Assembly: GCF_900092135.1 (NCBI RefSeq)
Contig: NZ_FMYF01000001.1
Coordinates: forward strand, 442,883 to 506,882
Source: Raineyella antarctica
Lineage (GTDB): Bacteria > Actinomycetota > Actinomycetes > Propionibacteriales > Propionibacteriaceae
DNA length: 64,000 bases
Direction of reading: 5' to 3'
How positions within the stretch are numbered: position 1 is the stretch's first letter; the number at the start of each line of letters is the position of its first letter. The position numbers and the translations under genes were made by a program. Of this stretch, positions 52,915 through 61,798 are shown piece after piece. The notes under the pieces were generated by a model, which was given only the letters and a program-made list of their open reading frames with translations, did no database searches and was not told the origin of the DNA.

Positions 52915-54320
52915 CCCTGCTCACCCCCGTCGACCTGCTGGATCCCCGTTCCCTGGGCCCGGTCCACTTCATCGCCATCGGCGGCGCCGGGATGTCCGGG
53001 ATCGCCGCCGCGTACGCCGACCTCGGCGTACGGGTCAGTGGCTCCGACCAGGCAGACTCGGCCAACCTCGCCATGCTGCGCGGCCACGGCGTCACCACGT
53101 ACGTCGGGCACGACGCCGGCCAGCTCGGTGATGCCGAGACGGTCGTGGTCTCCTCCGCGGTACGCGAGAGCAACCCCGAGCTGGCCGAGGCCCGCAGTCG
53201 CGGGCTGCGCGTCTGGCATCGCAGCGCCGCCCTCGGCGCCCTGATGCTCGGCCGTCCCGGCGTCGCCGTCGGCGGCACCCACGGCAAGACCACCACCTCG
53301 GCGATGATCGCCCATGTGCTGACCGCCTGCGGCACCGACGGTGGCTACGTGGTCGGCGCGCCCCTGGCCACCGGGGAGAGCTCGCGGCTCGGGGCCCCCG
53401 GCAGCCCGTTCGTCGTCGAGGCCGACGAGTCCGACGGCTCCTTCCTGCAGTACCCGGCCGCGCTCCGCGTGGTCACCAACGTCGAGGCCGACCACCTGGA
53501 CAACTGGGGCACCCCGGAGGCGTACGCCGAGGGCTTCGCCAGGTTCGCCGCCGGAGCCGACGGCGAGGCCGTCGTCGACATCGACGACGCCGGAGGAGCG
53601 GCCCTCGCCGCAGCCCTCGGCTCCCACCCGCTCGTGACGTACGGGACGTCGCCGGACGCCGACGTGCGGATCACCGACGTCAGCCACGATGCCGCCGGCG
53701 TCCGCGGCACGATCCTGCTGGCCGGTGTCCCGGTGACGCTGGCCCTCGGCGTGCCGGGGCTGCACAACCTCGCCAACGCGACTGCCGCCCTGGTCGTCGC
53801 CGCCCGGCTCGGCATCGACCCGCAGCAGGCCGCGACCGCGCTGGCAGGCTTCCACGGCGCCCACCGCCGCTTCGAGGCGGTCGGCGAGGTCGGCGGCGTA
53901 CGGGTGGTGGACGACTACGCCCACCACCCGACCGAGATCGACGCCGTGCTCGCCGCCGCCCGCGACTCGGTGGGGGAGGGCCGGGTCATCGCCTGCTTCC
54001 AGCCGCACCTGTACTCGCGCACCCGCGACTTCGCCACGGGGTTCGGCGAGGCACTGGCCGCCGCGGACGAGGTGGTGCTGCTGGACATCTACGGCGCCCG
54101 CGAGGAACCGATGCCCGGGGTGACCAGCGCGCTGATCGGTGACGTCACGACCGCCCGGCTGGGACCTGGGCGGGTGCACGCCGCGTCCTCCCTCCAGGAC
54201 GCCGCGGTGGTCCTGGCCGGACTGGCCCGCCCCGGTGACATCGTCCTGACGGTCGGTGCCGGCGACGTGACCACCGTGGGCCCGCTCGTGGTGCGAGCCC
54301 TGGCAGGTGTGGGGCGCTGA
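52911..54320 (+). CDS. murC: UDP-MurNAc:L-alanine ligase MurC
   Basis: First ligase of stem-peptide assembly. The 469-residue product shows HFIAIGGAGMSGIAAAYADLGVRVSGSD, the ATP loop VAVGGTHGKTTTSAMI, EADESDGSFLQYPAALRVVTNVEADHLDNWG, GVRVVDDYAHHPTEIDAVL and FQPHLYSRTRDF. Full family length. The stop overlaps the ftsQ start by one base (TGATG). Confidence 0.95.
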   Translation: MTLLTPVDLLDPRSLGPVHFIAIGGAGMSGIAAAYADLGVRVSGSDQADSANLAMLRGHGVTTYVGHDAGQLGDAETVVVSSAVRESNPELAEARSRGLRVWHRSAALGALMLGRPGVAVGGTHGKTTTSAMIAHVLTACGTDGGYVVGAPLATGESSRLGAPGSPFVVEADESDGSFLQYPAALRVVTNVEADHLDNWGTPEAYAEGFARFAAGADGEAVVDIDDAGGAALAAALGSHPLVTYGTSPDADVRITDVSHDAAGVRGTILLAGVPVTLALGVPGLHNLANATAALVVAARLGIDPQQAATALAGFHGAHRRFEAVGEVGGVRVVDDYAHHPTEIDAVLAAARDSVGEGRVIACFQPHLYSRTRDFATGFGEALAAADEVVLLDIYGAREEPMPGVTSALIGDVTTARLGPGRVHAASSLQDAAVVLAGLARPGDIVLTVGAGDVTTVGPLVVRALAGVGR

Positions 54321-55081
54321 TGGCTGCTCGTCCCCGCAAGGGGCGCGGTGCCGACGACGACCGTGACATCGCCGACCTGACCGGTCCGATCCGGCTGCGG
54401 CACGAGCGCGCCGTCCGCCGACAGCGTCGCCGGCTGCTGGTGGTCCTGGTGATCGGGGTCCTGGCGATCGCGGGGACCTGGGTGGTCGCCTTCTCGCCGG
54501 TGCTCGCCACCCGCACAGTCAAGGTCAGCGGGACGACGCTGCTGACGCCCGCCCAGGTGACCCAGGCCGCCCGGGTCCCGCTCGACGTGCCGCTGGTCCA
54601 GCAGGACACCGGCGCCATCGGTACGGCGGTCCGGGCCCTCGCTCCCGTACGTGACGTGGCGGTGGTCCGCTCCTGGCCCACCACCCTCGACATCCGGGTG
54701 ACCGAGCGGACCCCCACCGTCGCCTACCCGGTGGAGGGCGGCTTCGTACTGGTGGACGGCGACGGGGTGGCGTACGCCATGGTCCCGAAGCTGCCCAAGG
54801 ACGTCCTGCAGGCCCGGGGGAGCGGGACGGACCCCGACATCACCGCGGCGGTCGGCCGCACGGTCGGTACGCTTCCCGCGGAGGTGCGCAGCCAGGTCCG
54901 CGGCGTGCGTGCCGATTCCGCGGCCGCAGTGACGCTCGAATTGGACGGTTCGCGTACCGTGGTGTGGGGCGGGCCGGAGGACCCCGGCCTCAAGGCCGAG
55001 GTACTGATGGTCCTGCTCAAGCAGGTGCCGTCGGCCAAGGTCTACGACGTGTCCGCGCCGGCCTTCCCGACCACTCGCTGA
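54320..55081 (+). CDS. ftsQ: Cell division protein FtsQ
   Basis: Bitopic divisome scaffold. The 253-residue product has a charged cytosolic head with RLRHERAVRRQRRR, one membrane helix (LLVVLVIGVLAIAGTWVVAF), the POTRA domain (RTVKVSGTTLLTPAQVTQAARV through SWPTTLDIRVTERTPTVAYPVEGGFVLVDGDG) and an FtsQ/DivIB C-terminal domain. Coupled to murC by a one-base overlap. The 255 bases after it are the ftsZ promoter region. Confidence 0.93.
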   Translation: MAARPRKGRGADDDRDIADLTGPIRLRHERAVRRQRRRLLVVLVIGVLAIAGTWVVAFSPVLATRTVKVSGTTLLTPAQVTQAARVPLDVPLVQQDTGAIGTAVRALAPVRDVAVVRSWPTTLDIRVTERTPTVAYPVEGGFVLVDGDGVAYAMVPKLPKDVLQARGSGTDPDITAAVGRTVGTLPAEVRSQVRGVRADSAAAVTLELDGSRTVVWGGPEDPGLKAEVLMVLLKQVPSAKVYDVSAPAFPTTR

Positions 55082-55134
55082 GCGCTCCGGAGGGGTCCAG
55101 GCGCGGCCGACGGGTCAGGCCTAGACCTCAGGTT

Positions 55135-55140
55135 TAGACT
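55135..55140 (+). promoter_or_regulatory. Upstream ftsZ promoter -10
   Basis: TAGACT about 195 bases before the ftsZ start. It would give a long leader that includes the hairpin at 55205-55226. Confidence 0.4.
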
Positions 55141-55188
55141 CTCGGCGCGTCGCAGGGGGGCTTGTGGACTTTGTTCCCGGGATCCTCC

Positions 55189-55194
55189 TAGCCT
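55189..55194 (+). promoter_or_regulatory. Proximal ftsZ promoter -10
   Basis: TAGCCT, with a predicted start near 55201. The hairpin at 55205-55226 would then be at the very 5' end of the mRNA. Confidence 0.45.
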
Positions 55195-55204
55195 GAACAA
55201 CAGT

Positions 55205-55226
55205 CTGGGGCAGCAGCGTGCCCCAG
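55205..55226 (+). other. Stem-loop in the ftsZ leader
   Basis: CTGGGGCA and TGCCCCAG form a perfect 8-bp stem with a six-base loop GCAGCG; AAC/GTT can extend it after a bulge. It is about 110 bases before the ftsZ start. An mRNA-stabilising 5' hairpin or an attenuator are both possible. Confidence 0.55.
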
Positions 55227-55336
55227 TGTTCGGACAGGTGAGCGGCGTCCGATCCGCCCCCGCAGGCGGTTCGGGCTTCCCGCATCGCGAAACCTGTTGG
55301 ACGTCCGATTTTCAGAAACGAGGCGGGAACCCCGTG

Positions 55337-56560
55337 GTGAGTGCATCCCAGAATTACCTGGCCGTGATCAAGGTCGTCGGTGTCGGCGGCGGCGGTGTCA
55401 ATGCCGTCAACCGCATGATGGAGGCCGGGCTCCAGGGTGTGGAGTTCATCGCGATCAACACCGACGCCCAGGCCCTCCTGATGAGTGACGCGGATGTCAA
55501 GCTTGACATCGGTCGCGAGCTCACCCGTGGGCTCGGGGCGGGGGCGGACCCCGACAAGGGGCGCCAGGCCGCCGAGGACCACGCCGACGAGATCGAGGAG
55601 GCGCTGAAGGGCTCCGACATGGTCTTCGTCACCGCGGGCGAGGGTGGCGGCACCGGTACCGGTGGGGCGCCCGTCGTGGCCCGTATCTCCCGGGCGCTCG
55701 GCGCCCTGACCATCGGTGTCGTGACCAAGCCGTTCAAGTTCGAGGGCAAGCGGCGCAGCCGCCAGGCCGACGACGGGATCGCCACGCTGCGCGAAGAGGT
55801 CGACACCCTCATCACCATCCCGAACGACAAGCTGCTCGACATGACCGACCAGCAGGTCGCGATCCTCGACGCGTTCCGCCAGGCCGACACTGTGCTCTAC
55901 CAGGGCGTCTCCGGCATCACCAACCTGATCACCACCCCGGGCCTGATCAACCTCGACTTCGCCGACGTCAAGTCGGTGATGGCCAACGCCGGCTCCGCGC
56001 TGATGGGCATCGGCATGGCACGTGGGGAGGACCGCGCCCGGATCGCCGCGGAGATGGCGGTCTCCTCCCCGTTGCTGGAGGCCAGCGTCGACGGTGCCCA
56101 CGGCGTGCTGCTGTCGATCGCCGGCGGCTCCGACCTCGGCCTGTTCGAGGTCTCCGCCGCTGCGGACCTGATCGAGGAGGCCGCGGCCGACGACGCCAAC
56201 ATCATCTTCGGCACGATCATCGACGACTCCCTCGGTGACGAGGTGCGGGTGACGGTGATCGCCGCGGGCTTCGACGGCGGTGAGCTGCCCAAGCGCGAGC
56301 AGGGCGTCACCCGCCGCACCAACGAGCCGCCGCAGCGCCATGCCGCCCCGCCGACCCCTGCCCCCGCCGCCCCCGAGCGCAACGCGTGGGGCGGGCAGCA
56401 GCCCGAGCAGGGCCGGCCCGCCCAGTATTCCCACCAGGCGCCGGTCCAGCAGCCCAGCCCGCAGCAGCAGGCCTCCGAGGTCCGCAACGGCTTCGGCCCC
56501 TCGCCGTCCAAGCCGCAGGACGACCTCGCCGACATCGACCTGCCCGACTTCCTGAGCTGA
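55337..56560 (+). CDS. ftsZ: Cell division GTPase FtsZ
   Basis: Tubulin-like GTPase forming the Z ring. The 407-residue product has IKVVGVGGGGVNAVNRMM, the tubulin signature GEGGGTGTGGAP, the T7 loop INLDFADVKSVM, a Pro/Gln-rich linker from about 320 to 385, and the conserved C-terminal peptide DDLADIDLPDFL that binds SepF. The start is one of two adjacent GTG codons (55334 or 55337) after GAGGCGGG; I give the second, matching the usual SAxQNYLAVIKV N-terminus. Confidence 0.96.
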   Translation: MSASQNYLAVIKVVGVGGGGVNAVNRMMEAGLQGVEFIAINTDAQALLMSDADVKLDIGRELTRGLGAGADPDKGRQAAEDHADEIEEALKGSDMVFVTAGEGGGTGTGGAPVVARISRALGALTIGVVTKPFKFEGKRRSRQADDGIATLREEVDTLITIPNDKLLDMTDQQVAILDAFRQADTVLYQGVSGITNLITTPGLINLDFADVKSVMANAGSALMGIGMARGEDRARIAAEMAVSSPLLEASVDGAHGVLLSIAGGSDLGLFEVSAAADLIEEAAADDANIIFGTIIDDSLGDEVRVTVIAAGFDGGELPKREQGVTRRTNEPPQRHAAPPTPAPAAPERNAWGGQQPEQGRPAQYSHQAPVQQPSPQQQASEVRNGFGPSPSKPQDDLADIDLPDFLS

Positions 56561-56570
56561 GTCGCCGCAC

Positions 56571-57314
56571 GTGTGGGCCTTGCTGAAGCGACCGGACGTC
56601 GATCCCGCCGAGGGGATCGGCGTCGGTTTCACCGATCGTGACGGGGGTGTCACGCCGGCCGAGGGAACGCTGAGCTTCGGCGCGACGGACGGCGGCCCCG
56701 ACCGCCTCGCCGAGAACGTCCGCCGGATCCGCGAGGATGCCGGCTTCCGGCGGCTCGTGACCCTCCACCAGGTGCACTCCGCGCGGGTGCACCTCGTCGA
56801 CGACGCGTTCCTCGCCGGCCAGGACCGTGGCGAGCAGCCGGACGGCGACGCCCTGATCGCCGGCCCCGGGATGCCCGGCGTCGCGCTGGCCGTCCGAGCC
56901 GCCGACTGCGTACCCGTCATCCTCGCCGACCCTCATCGCCGTGTCATCGGAGCCGCCCACGCGGGCCGCGCCGGCGTGCTGTCCGACGTGGTCGGCGCCA
57001 CCGTGGCGGCGATGCACGACCTGGGGGCCCGCGACCTGGTGGCCTGGGTCGGTCCGCACATCCACGGCGAGTGCTATGAGGTGCCCGCCGGGATGGCCGA
57101 GGCCGCCGCGGCCCTGGTCCCCGCCACCCGGGCCACGACCCGCTGGGGCACGCCCGCGATCGACCTCACCGCCGGTGTCCGGTCCCGGCTCGACGAGCTC
57201 GGGATCCCGGTCGCGTACGTGGGGGCGTGCACCCTGACCGACAGCACGCTGCACAGCCACCGCCGCGACGGCGCGGCCGCCGGGCGCCAGCTCGGCCTGG
57301 TCTGGTCCGCCTGA
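56571..57314 (+). CDS. pgeF: Peptidoglycan editing factor PgeF (YfiH/laccase-fold family)
   Basis: Purine-nucleoside-phosphorylase-like zinc/copper enzyme; E. coli YfiH removes wrongly built muropeptide precursors. The 247-residue product keeps the metal-site residues: VTLHQVHSARV, RAADCVPVILAD with the conserved cysteine, and GAAHAGRAGVL, then the C-terminal TLTDSTLHSHRRDGAAAGRQLGLVW. GTG start ten bases after ftsZ, so almost certainly co-transcribed. The PLP-binding yggS gene that usually comes next in actinobacteria is absent here. Confidence 0.9.
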   Translation: MWALLKRPDVDPAEGIGVGFTDRDGGVTPAEGTLSFGATDGGPDRLAENVRRIREDAGFRRLVTLHQVHSARVHLVDDAFLAGQDRGEQPDGDALIAGPGMPGVALAVRAADCVPVILADPHRRVIGAAHAGRAGVLSDVVGATVAAMHDLGARDLVAWVGPHIHGECYEVPAGMAEAAAALVPATRATTRWGTPAIDLTAGVRSRLDELGIPVAYVGACTLTDSTLHSHRRDGAAAGRQLGLVWSA

Positions 57315-57380
57315 CTCCCCGGTCCTGACTCCCGGTTGGCGTGTCGGTGGCGGGTTCCCCCTCGACCTGCCGGGTCACGG

Positions 57381-57396
57381 TATCGTCACTGGTGAC
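57381..57396 (+). promoter_or_regulatory. Possible sepF promoter with short palindrome
   Basis: TATCGT (57381-57386) as -10 overlaps the inverted repeat GTCAC-TG-GTGAC (57385-57396), about 70 bases before sepF. Confidence 0.35.
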
Positions 57397-57465
57397 TGCA
57401 GCCATGCCCGGGCGACCGTGGCGAGCTGCGTCTGCGGCGGACGACCACGGCAGAAGGGATCTCGG

Positions 57466-58098
57466 ATGGCTGACTGGGTCAAGCGCGCCAGCGAGTGGAT
57501 TGGCCTGGGCCCCCGGGACACCGATCGCTACGACGACTACGAGAGCGACGTGCCGCCTCGTGCGCGCGGCGACGAACGTGTCCTCGGCGACGAGTACGGC
57601 GACGAGTCCGAGACGTACGAGGACAGCCAGGCGTACGACCGGGTCTACCTGCGTGACGACGAGGACTTCGACGAGCCGGCCTCGGAGCACACCGAGGTGA
57701 CCGAGCTCGTCCCCACGCACCGTCCCCGCACCCAGGCCCCGGCACCGGCCGCGGTACCCACGCCCCCGGCCCGGCCGGAACCCGTTCAGGAGCAGTCAGT
57801 GGAGCAGCCGCACACGGCGGACATCAACCGGATCATCTTCATCACCCCGAAGACCTTCAACGAGGCCCGGAGCATCGGGGAGAACTTCCGGGACGGCTTC
57901 CCGGTGATCATCAACCTCTCGTTCATGGAGCACGACCACGCCCGCCGCGTCGTCGACTTCGCCTCCGGACTGATCTTCGGCCTCAACGGCTCGATCGAGA
58001 AGGTGGACAACGGTGTCTTCCTGCTCTCGCCGCACAACGTCAGGGTGACGACCGAGGACAAACAGCGAATTGCCGAGGGCTTCTACAATCAGAGTTGA
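57466..58098 (+). CDS. sepF: Cell division protein SepF
   Basis: Membrane anchor and cross-linker of FtsZ. The 210-residue product has an amphipathic N-terminal helix (MADWVKRASEWIGLG), an acidic Tyr/Asp-rich and Pro-rich linker to about residue 125, and the SepF core: IIFITPKTFNEARSIGENFRDGFPVIINLSFMEHDHARRVVDFASGLIFGLNGSIEKVDNGVFLLSP. ATG 57466 has AGAAGGGAT upstream. Confidence 0.94.
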   Translation: MADWVKRASEWIGLGPRDTDRYDDYESDVPPRARGDERVLGDEYGDESETYEDSQAYDRVYLRDDEDFDEPASEHTEVTELVPTHRPRTQAPAPAAVPTPPARPEPVQEQSVEQPHTADINRIIFITPKTFNEARSIGENFRDGFPVIINLSFMEHDHARRVVDFASGLIFGLNGSIEKVDNGVFLLSPHNVRVTTEDKQRIAEGFYNQS

Positions 58099-58127
58099 AC
58101 GTTCTTCCTACTGATTCGGAGTCCCCG

Positions 58128-58424
58128 TTGGCCACCATCGGTCTTGTCATCTATTCGGTGCTGTGGCTCTTCATGGCCCTCCTGTTCGTCCGCATGATCC
58201 TGTCGTGGGTGGAGGTCCTGTCCCCGCGGTGGAAGCCCAAGGGCCTGGTGCTGATCGTCGCGGAGACGGTCTACACCATCACCGATCCGCCGCTGCGGTG
58301 GCTGGGTCGCTTCATCCGGCCGGTCCGGATGGGCAACATCGGCTTCGACGTCTCCTACATCGTCCTGGTGTTCGCGGTCTGGATCCTGATGCGACTCACC
58401 GCCTCGTTCCTGATCGTCGCCTGA
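58128..58424 (+). CDS. YggT-family membrane protein
   Basis: The 98-residue product has two membrane segments flanking a conserved cytosolic loop: IGLVIYSVLWLFMALLFVRMILSWVEVL, then TVYTITDPPLRWLGRFIRPVRMGNIGFDVSYIVLVFAVWIL. YggT proteins lie between sepF and divIVA in actinobacteria and affect osmotic tolerance or division. TTG 58128 behind CGGAG gives the usual length. TTG 58095 overlapping the sepF stop is the alternative and adds 11 residues. Confidence 0.87.
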   Translation: MATIGLVIYSVLWLFMALLFVRMILSWVEVLSPRWKPKGLVLIVAETVYTITDPPLRWLGRFIRPVRMGNIGFDVSYIVLVFAVWILMRLTASFLIVA

Positions 58425-58551
58425 CCGCTCCGAGGGGGTCCTGACAGGCCGGGGAACCTTAAGGTGCAGCCTGAGGGTTGATAACGGTCATGTTGCGACA
58501 GGCCCGATCCGTCAATACGGTAGGAGCGAAGAGGCGCACGATACTGTGGAG

Positions 58552-58557
58552 TAGGCT
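58552..58557 (+). promoter_or_regulatory. Candidate divIVA promoter -10
   Basis: TAGGCT about 90 bases before ATG 58647. The 222-base gap 58425-58646 holds other -10-like hexamers (TACGGT near 58517) and no gene. Confidence 0.35.
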
Positions 58558-58646
58558 TGTGGGCCGACCGCAGTAGCCTCGACCATGAGGCGGGCCAAAG
58601 ATTTCCGTTGGACAGCTGGTCCATTGGACGATTTCGAGGTGAACGT

Positions 58647-59618
58647 ATGACCACACTGACGCTTGACGAAGTGCGCAACACGAAGTTCCACATGGCCCGG
58701 CGTGCGGGCTACGAGGTGACCGACGTCGACCTCTTCGTCGACCGGGTGGAGGCGTCCTTCGCGAAGCTGGTGGAGGAGAACGAGATGCTGCGGCGCCAGG
58801 TCGAGGCGCTCCAGCAGGCCGCCGACAACGCCGCAGAGGCCCAGCAGGCCACCTCGCAGTTCCAGCCGGTGATGGAGGAGCCCGAGCCGTCGCCGGTCGC
58901 AGTGGCCCCGGCGCCGGCACCCGAGCCGGTGCCGGCCCCCGTCGCCCAGCCGGTCCAGGCCGGCATCGAGCGGATCGTGGTGACCACCTCCTCCGAGGCG
59001 AGCCCCGCCGTGGTCCGCTTGGTCCAGATGGCCACCGAGCAGGCCGAGCGCCTGGTCGCCGAGGCCGAGACCGAGGCGCACAGCACCATCGAGAGCGCCA
59101 ACCGCCAGGCCTCCGAGACGATCGAGAACGCCGATCGCCAGGCGTCCGAGACGATCGAGAACGCGAACCGCCAGGCGAGCGAGACGATCGACAACGCGAA
59201 CCGCCAGGCGACCGAGGCCGTCGACGGTGCGAACCGCCAGGCCCACGAGATCACCACCGATGCGCAGACCCGCGCCGACCGGATCCAGTCCGAGGCGCGC
59301 GTCAATGCCGAGCGGCTGGTCAACGAGGCACAGAGCCGTGCGGACAACCTCGACAACGAGGTGAACATGCGCCGCGCCGAGCTGTTCAGCGGGCTTGAGG
59401 ACGAGCGGGACCAGCTGCAGCGGAACGTCGTCGCGCTCCGCGAGTACGAGAGCACCTTCCGCCGCAACTTCGGCGATCGCATCCGCCAGCAGCTCGCCGC
59501 CCTCGAGGAGGCCGTGTTCGAGCCGGAGAACCGTCCGGCCCTCGCACAGGACCTCGAGTCCCGCGGTCAGCAGGGGTCCTCGACCCCCCGCCTGGACGCC
59601 CTGATGGGCGGCAAGTGA
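58647..59618 (+). CDS. divIVA: Polar growth/division coiled-coil protein DivIVA (Wag31-like)
   Basis: Coiled-coil scaffold that marks negative membrane curvature and recruits wall synthesis. The 323-residue product has the DivIVA lipid-binding head (TLDEVRNTKFHMARRAGYEVTDVDLFVDRVEASF), a short coiled coil, a Pro/Ala-rich hinge (about 75-100), and a long coiled coil. The latter contains five consecutive 11-residue repeats of the form NRQASETIENA (about 145-200), then DAQTRADRIQSEARVNAERLVNEAQ. ATG follows GAGGTGA. Two terminators close the transcript. Confidence 0.91.
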   Translation: MTTLTLDEVRNTKFHMARRAGYEVTDVDLFVDRVEASFAKLVEENEMLRRQVEALQQAADNAAEAQQATSQFQPVMEEPEPSPVAVAPAPAPEPVPAPVAQPVQAGIERIVVTTSSEASPAVVRLVQMATEQAERLVAEAETEAHSTIESANRQASETIENADRQASETIENANRQASETIDNANRQATEAVDGANRQAHEITTDAQTRADRIQSEARVNAERLVNEAQSRADNLDNEVNMRRAELFSGLEDERDQLQRNVVALREYESTFRRNFGDRIRQQLAALEEAVFEPENRPALAQDLESRGQQGSSTPRLDALMGGK

Positions 59619-59637
59619 ACCATTCGCGCCGGGTCTG

Positions 59638-59658
59638 ACCGGGCCGCCACGGCCCGGT
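59638..59658 (+). terminator. First divIVA terminator
   Basis: A perfect 9-bp stem, ACCGGGCCG with CGGCCCGGT, around a CCA loop, 20 bases past the stop. Confidence 0.6.
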
Positions 59659-59676
59659 ACTGACCGGACATGCATG

Positions 59677-59704
59677 GAAGGGTCCCGCTGGTGCGGGACC
59701 CTTC
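59677..59704 (+). terminator. Second divIVA terminator
   Basis: A perfect 12-bp stem, GAAGGGTCCCGC with GCGGGACCCTTC, around a TGGT loop. It is followed at once by the dksA-like gene's -10 candidate TACTCT (59708-59713). Confidence 0.75.
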
Positions 59705-59707
59705 GTG

Positions 59708-59713
59708 TACTCT
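59708..59713 (+). promoter_or_regulatory. -10 of the dksA-like/lspA/rluD operon
   Basis: TACTCT directly after the divIVA terminator, 41 bases before ATG 59755. Confidence 0.45.
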
Positions 59714-59754
59714 CGGCGCACGAGATTCGGAACAGAAAGAGACGAGACTCCACT

Positions 59755-60207
59755 ATGCCCACGACTGACGCATCGCGACCGGCCGAAGATTCGGTCTGGC
59801 GCGAGGCACTCGATCCCGCTGCGTTCCCGGTAGAGCCTGATGAGGATCCCTGGACGCTGGACGAGTTGCAGGAGGTGATCACCGAGCTGGAGTCCGACAT
59901 CGCCCGCCAACGCGAGATCATCGAGATGACCCAGGCCGAGCTGGTCGGTATCCGGGACGGCTCGGACGTCACGGGCCGGGATCCCGCCGACGTCGGGTCC
60001 GCGAACTTCGAGCGCGACCACGAGATGTCGCTGGTGCGCAACTCGGAGGAGATGCTCGACCAGTCCGAGCGTGCGCTGGCGGCCATCCGCCGCGGCACGT
60101 ACGGCAGCTGCGAGAACTGCGGCCAGCCGATCGGCAAGGGCCGCCTGCAGATCATCCCCCGCGCCACCCTGTGCCTCACCTGCAAGCAGCGGGAGGAGCG
60201 GCGATAG
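59755..60207 (+). CDS. TraR/DksA-type zinc-finger protein
   Basis: The 150-residue product has a coiled-coil region (LDELQEVITELESDIARQREIIEMTQAEL) and a C-terminal C4 zinc finger: GSCENCGQPIGKGRLQIIP then LCLTCKQREE. This is the DksA/TraR fold that reaches into the RNA polymerase secondary channel; actinobacterial members are often called DksA or RbpA-unrelated zinc-finger proteins. ATG 59755 has only a weak site. It overlaps lspA by one base and forms an operon with lspA and rluD. Confidence 0.85.
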   Translation: MPTTDASRPAEDSVWREALDPAAFPVEPDEDPWTLDELQEVITELESDIARQREIIEMTQAELVGIRDGSDVTGRDPADVGSANFERDHEMSLVRNSEEMLDQSERALAAIRRGTYGSCENCGQPIGKGRLQIIPRATLCLTCKQREERR

Positions 60208-60770
60208 TGCCGCGCTCCGCGCGTACCGGCGTCGTGTCACCGGGTCTGGCCCGAGCCGTGATGGTCGGTGTGGCCGTCGTCGGCATCAGCGCCGACCAGG
60301 CGACGAAGCAATGGGCGATCGCTGCCCTCGCCCCCGCTGATCCGGTCCCGCTGCTCGGACGCTTCCTGCAGCTGTACCTGATCCGCAACCCGGGGGCAGC
60401 GTTCAGCCTGGGCGAGGGCTTCACCATCGTCTTCACCCTCCTCGCCGCCGTCGTGCTCGCCGGCCTGCTGCTGTTCGCACTGCCGCGGGTGCGGCACTGG
60501 GTCTGGGCGCTCGCCTTCGGCCTGGTCACTGCCGGGGTTGCGGGCAACCTGATCGATCGGGTGGGCCGTCCGCCGGCGCCGTTCCACGGCCACGTGGTGG
60601 ACTTCCTGATGCTGCCGCACTGGCCGGTGTTCAACATCGCCGACTCGATGCTGACCTCGGCTGCCGTGCTCGTCGTCGCACTGAGCTTCCTCGGCTCCCG
60701 CGGACCGGGCGGGCGACCGTACCAGAAGGACGACGAGTCAGCCTCGCTCGACGAGGAGGCCAAGGCATGA
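60207..60770 (+). CDS. lspA: Lipoprotein signal peptidase II (LspA)
   Basis: Cleaves prolipoprotein signal peptides in the membrane. The 187-residue product has four helices and both aspartyl motifs: [14 protein letters not shown] and [10 protein letters not shown], plus [15 protein letters not shown] earlier. A charged C-terminal tail follows the last helix. GTG 60207 has GGAGGAG upstream and shares one base with the previous stop. It overlaps rluD as ATGA. Confidence 0.95.
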   Translation: MPRSARTGVVSPGLARAVMVGVAVVGISADQATKQWAIAALAPADPVPLLGRFLQLYLIRNPGAAFSLGEGFTIVFTLLAAVVLAGLLLFALPRVRHWVWALAFGLVTAGVAGNLIDRVGRPPAPFHGHVVDFLMLPHWPVFNIADSMLTSAAVLVVALSFLGSRGPGGRPYQKDDESASLDEEAKA

Positions 60771-61690
60771 GGTCACGCATCCTGCTGGTACCCGACGGCC
60801 TGGCCGGGGACCGGGTGGACGCCGCCGCCGCGCGGATGCTCGGGCTGTCCCGCTCCTACGTCGGCGACCTGATCGCTGACGGCGGCGTACGCCTCGACGG
60901 TGCCCGGGCCGCGAAGTCGGACCGGGTCAAGGGCGGCGCGATGCTCGAGGTCGACCTGCCCGACGAGGACCCCGGGGTCCGGGTCGTACCGCGGATCGTG
61001 GAGGGCATGCGGATCGTCCACGACGACCGCGACATCGTCGTGGTGGACAAGCCGGTCGGTGTCACCGCCCACCCCTCGCTGGGCTGGGAGGGGCCGTCCG
61101 TGGTCGAGCACCTCGCGGCCGCCGGTTTCCGCATCTCCACCTCCGGTGCCCCCGAGCGGCAGGGCATCGTCCAGCGGCTCGACGTGGGCACCTCCGGCCT
61201 GATGGTGGTGGCCAAGAGCGAGGTCGCCTACACGGTGCTCAAGCAGGCCTTCCGGGACCGTACGGTCGACAAGACCTACCATGCGCTGGTCCAGGGCCAC
61301 CCGGACCCGTTCACGGGGACGATCGAGGCCCCGATCGCCCGCCATCCGGGCCACGACTGGAAGATGGCGGTGGTCGCCGGCGGCCGCGCCAGCGTGACCC
61401 ACTACGAGATGCTCGAGGCCTTCCGCGGCACCACGCTGCTCACCATCCACCTGGAGACCGGCCGCACCCACCAGATCCGGGTGCACATGGCGGCGATCCA
61501 CCACCCGTGCGTGGGCGATCCGCTCTACGGCAGCGACCCGGCCCTGGCCGCCCGGCTGGGACTGGAACGGCAGTGGCTGCATGCGGTGCGGCTGGGATTC
61601 GTGCATCCGACCTCGGGGGAGTACGTCGAGTTCGAGTCGCCGTACCCCGATGACCTGCAGCGGGCGATCGACATCGTCAGCGCCGACTGA
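60767..61690 (+). CDS. rluD: RluD-family 23S rRNA pseudouridine synthase
   Basis: Isomerises uridines of 23S rRNA helix 69 in characterised members. The 307-residue product has an N-terminal S4 RNA-binding domain ([30 protein letters not shown]) and the catalytic domain with [19 protein letters not shown] (catalytic Asp), [12 protein letters not shown] and [14 protein letters not shown]. Position after lspA is standard for this gene. ATG overlaps the lspA stop. Confidence 0.92.
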   Translation: MRSRILLVPDGLAGDRVDAAAARMLGLSRSYVGDLIADGGVRLDGARAAKSDRVKGGAMLEVDLPDEDPGVRVVPRIVEGMRIVHDDRDIVVVDKPVGVTAHPSLGWEGPSVVEHLAAAGFRISTSGAPERQGIVQRLDVGTSGLMVVAKSEVAYTVLKQAFRDRTVDKTYHALVQGHPDPFTGTIEAPIARHPGHDWKMAVVAGGRASVTHYEMLEAFRGTTLLTIHLETGRTHQIRVHMAAIHHPCVGDPLYGSDPALAARLGLERQWLHAVRLGFVHPTSGEYVEFESPYPDDLQRAIDIVSAD

Positions 61691-61786
61691 GGCGGTTCGT
61701 CCTTGCCCGGGCCTCAGGTGCGGGGCACTTCGCGTGCAAGTTCGGACAACTGGCCCACTCCTGTGCCGTGTTCAGGGCGCCTCGGC

Positions 61787-61792
61787 TAGGGT
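61787..61792 (+). promoter_or_regulatory. -10 element of pyk (leaderless)
   Basis: TAGGGT, six bases, then GTG 61799, with no ribosome-binding site. Confidence 0.55.
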
Positions 61793-61798
61793 CGGCAT

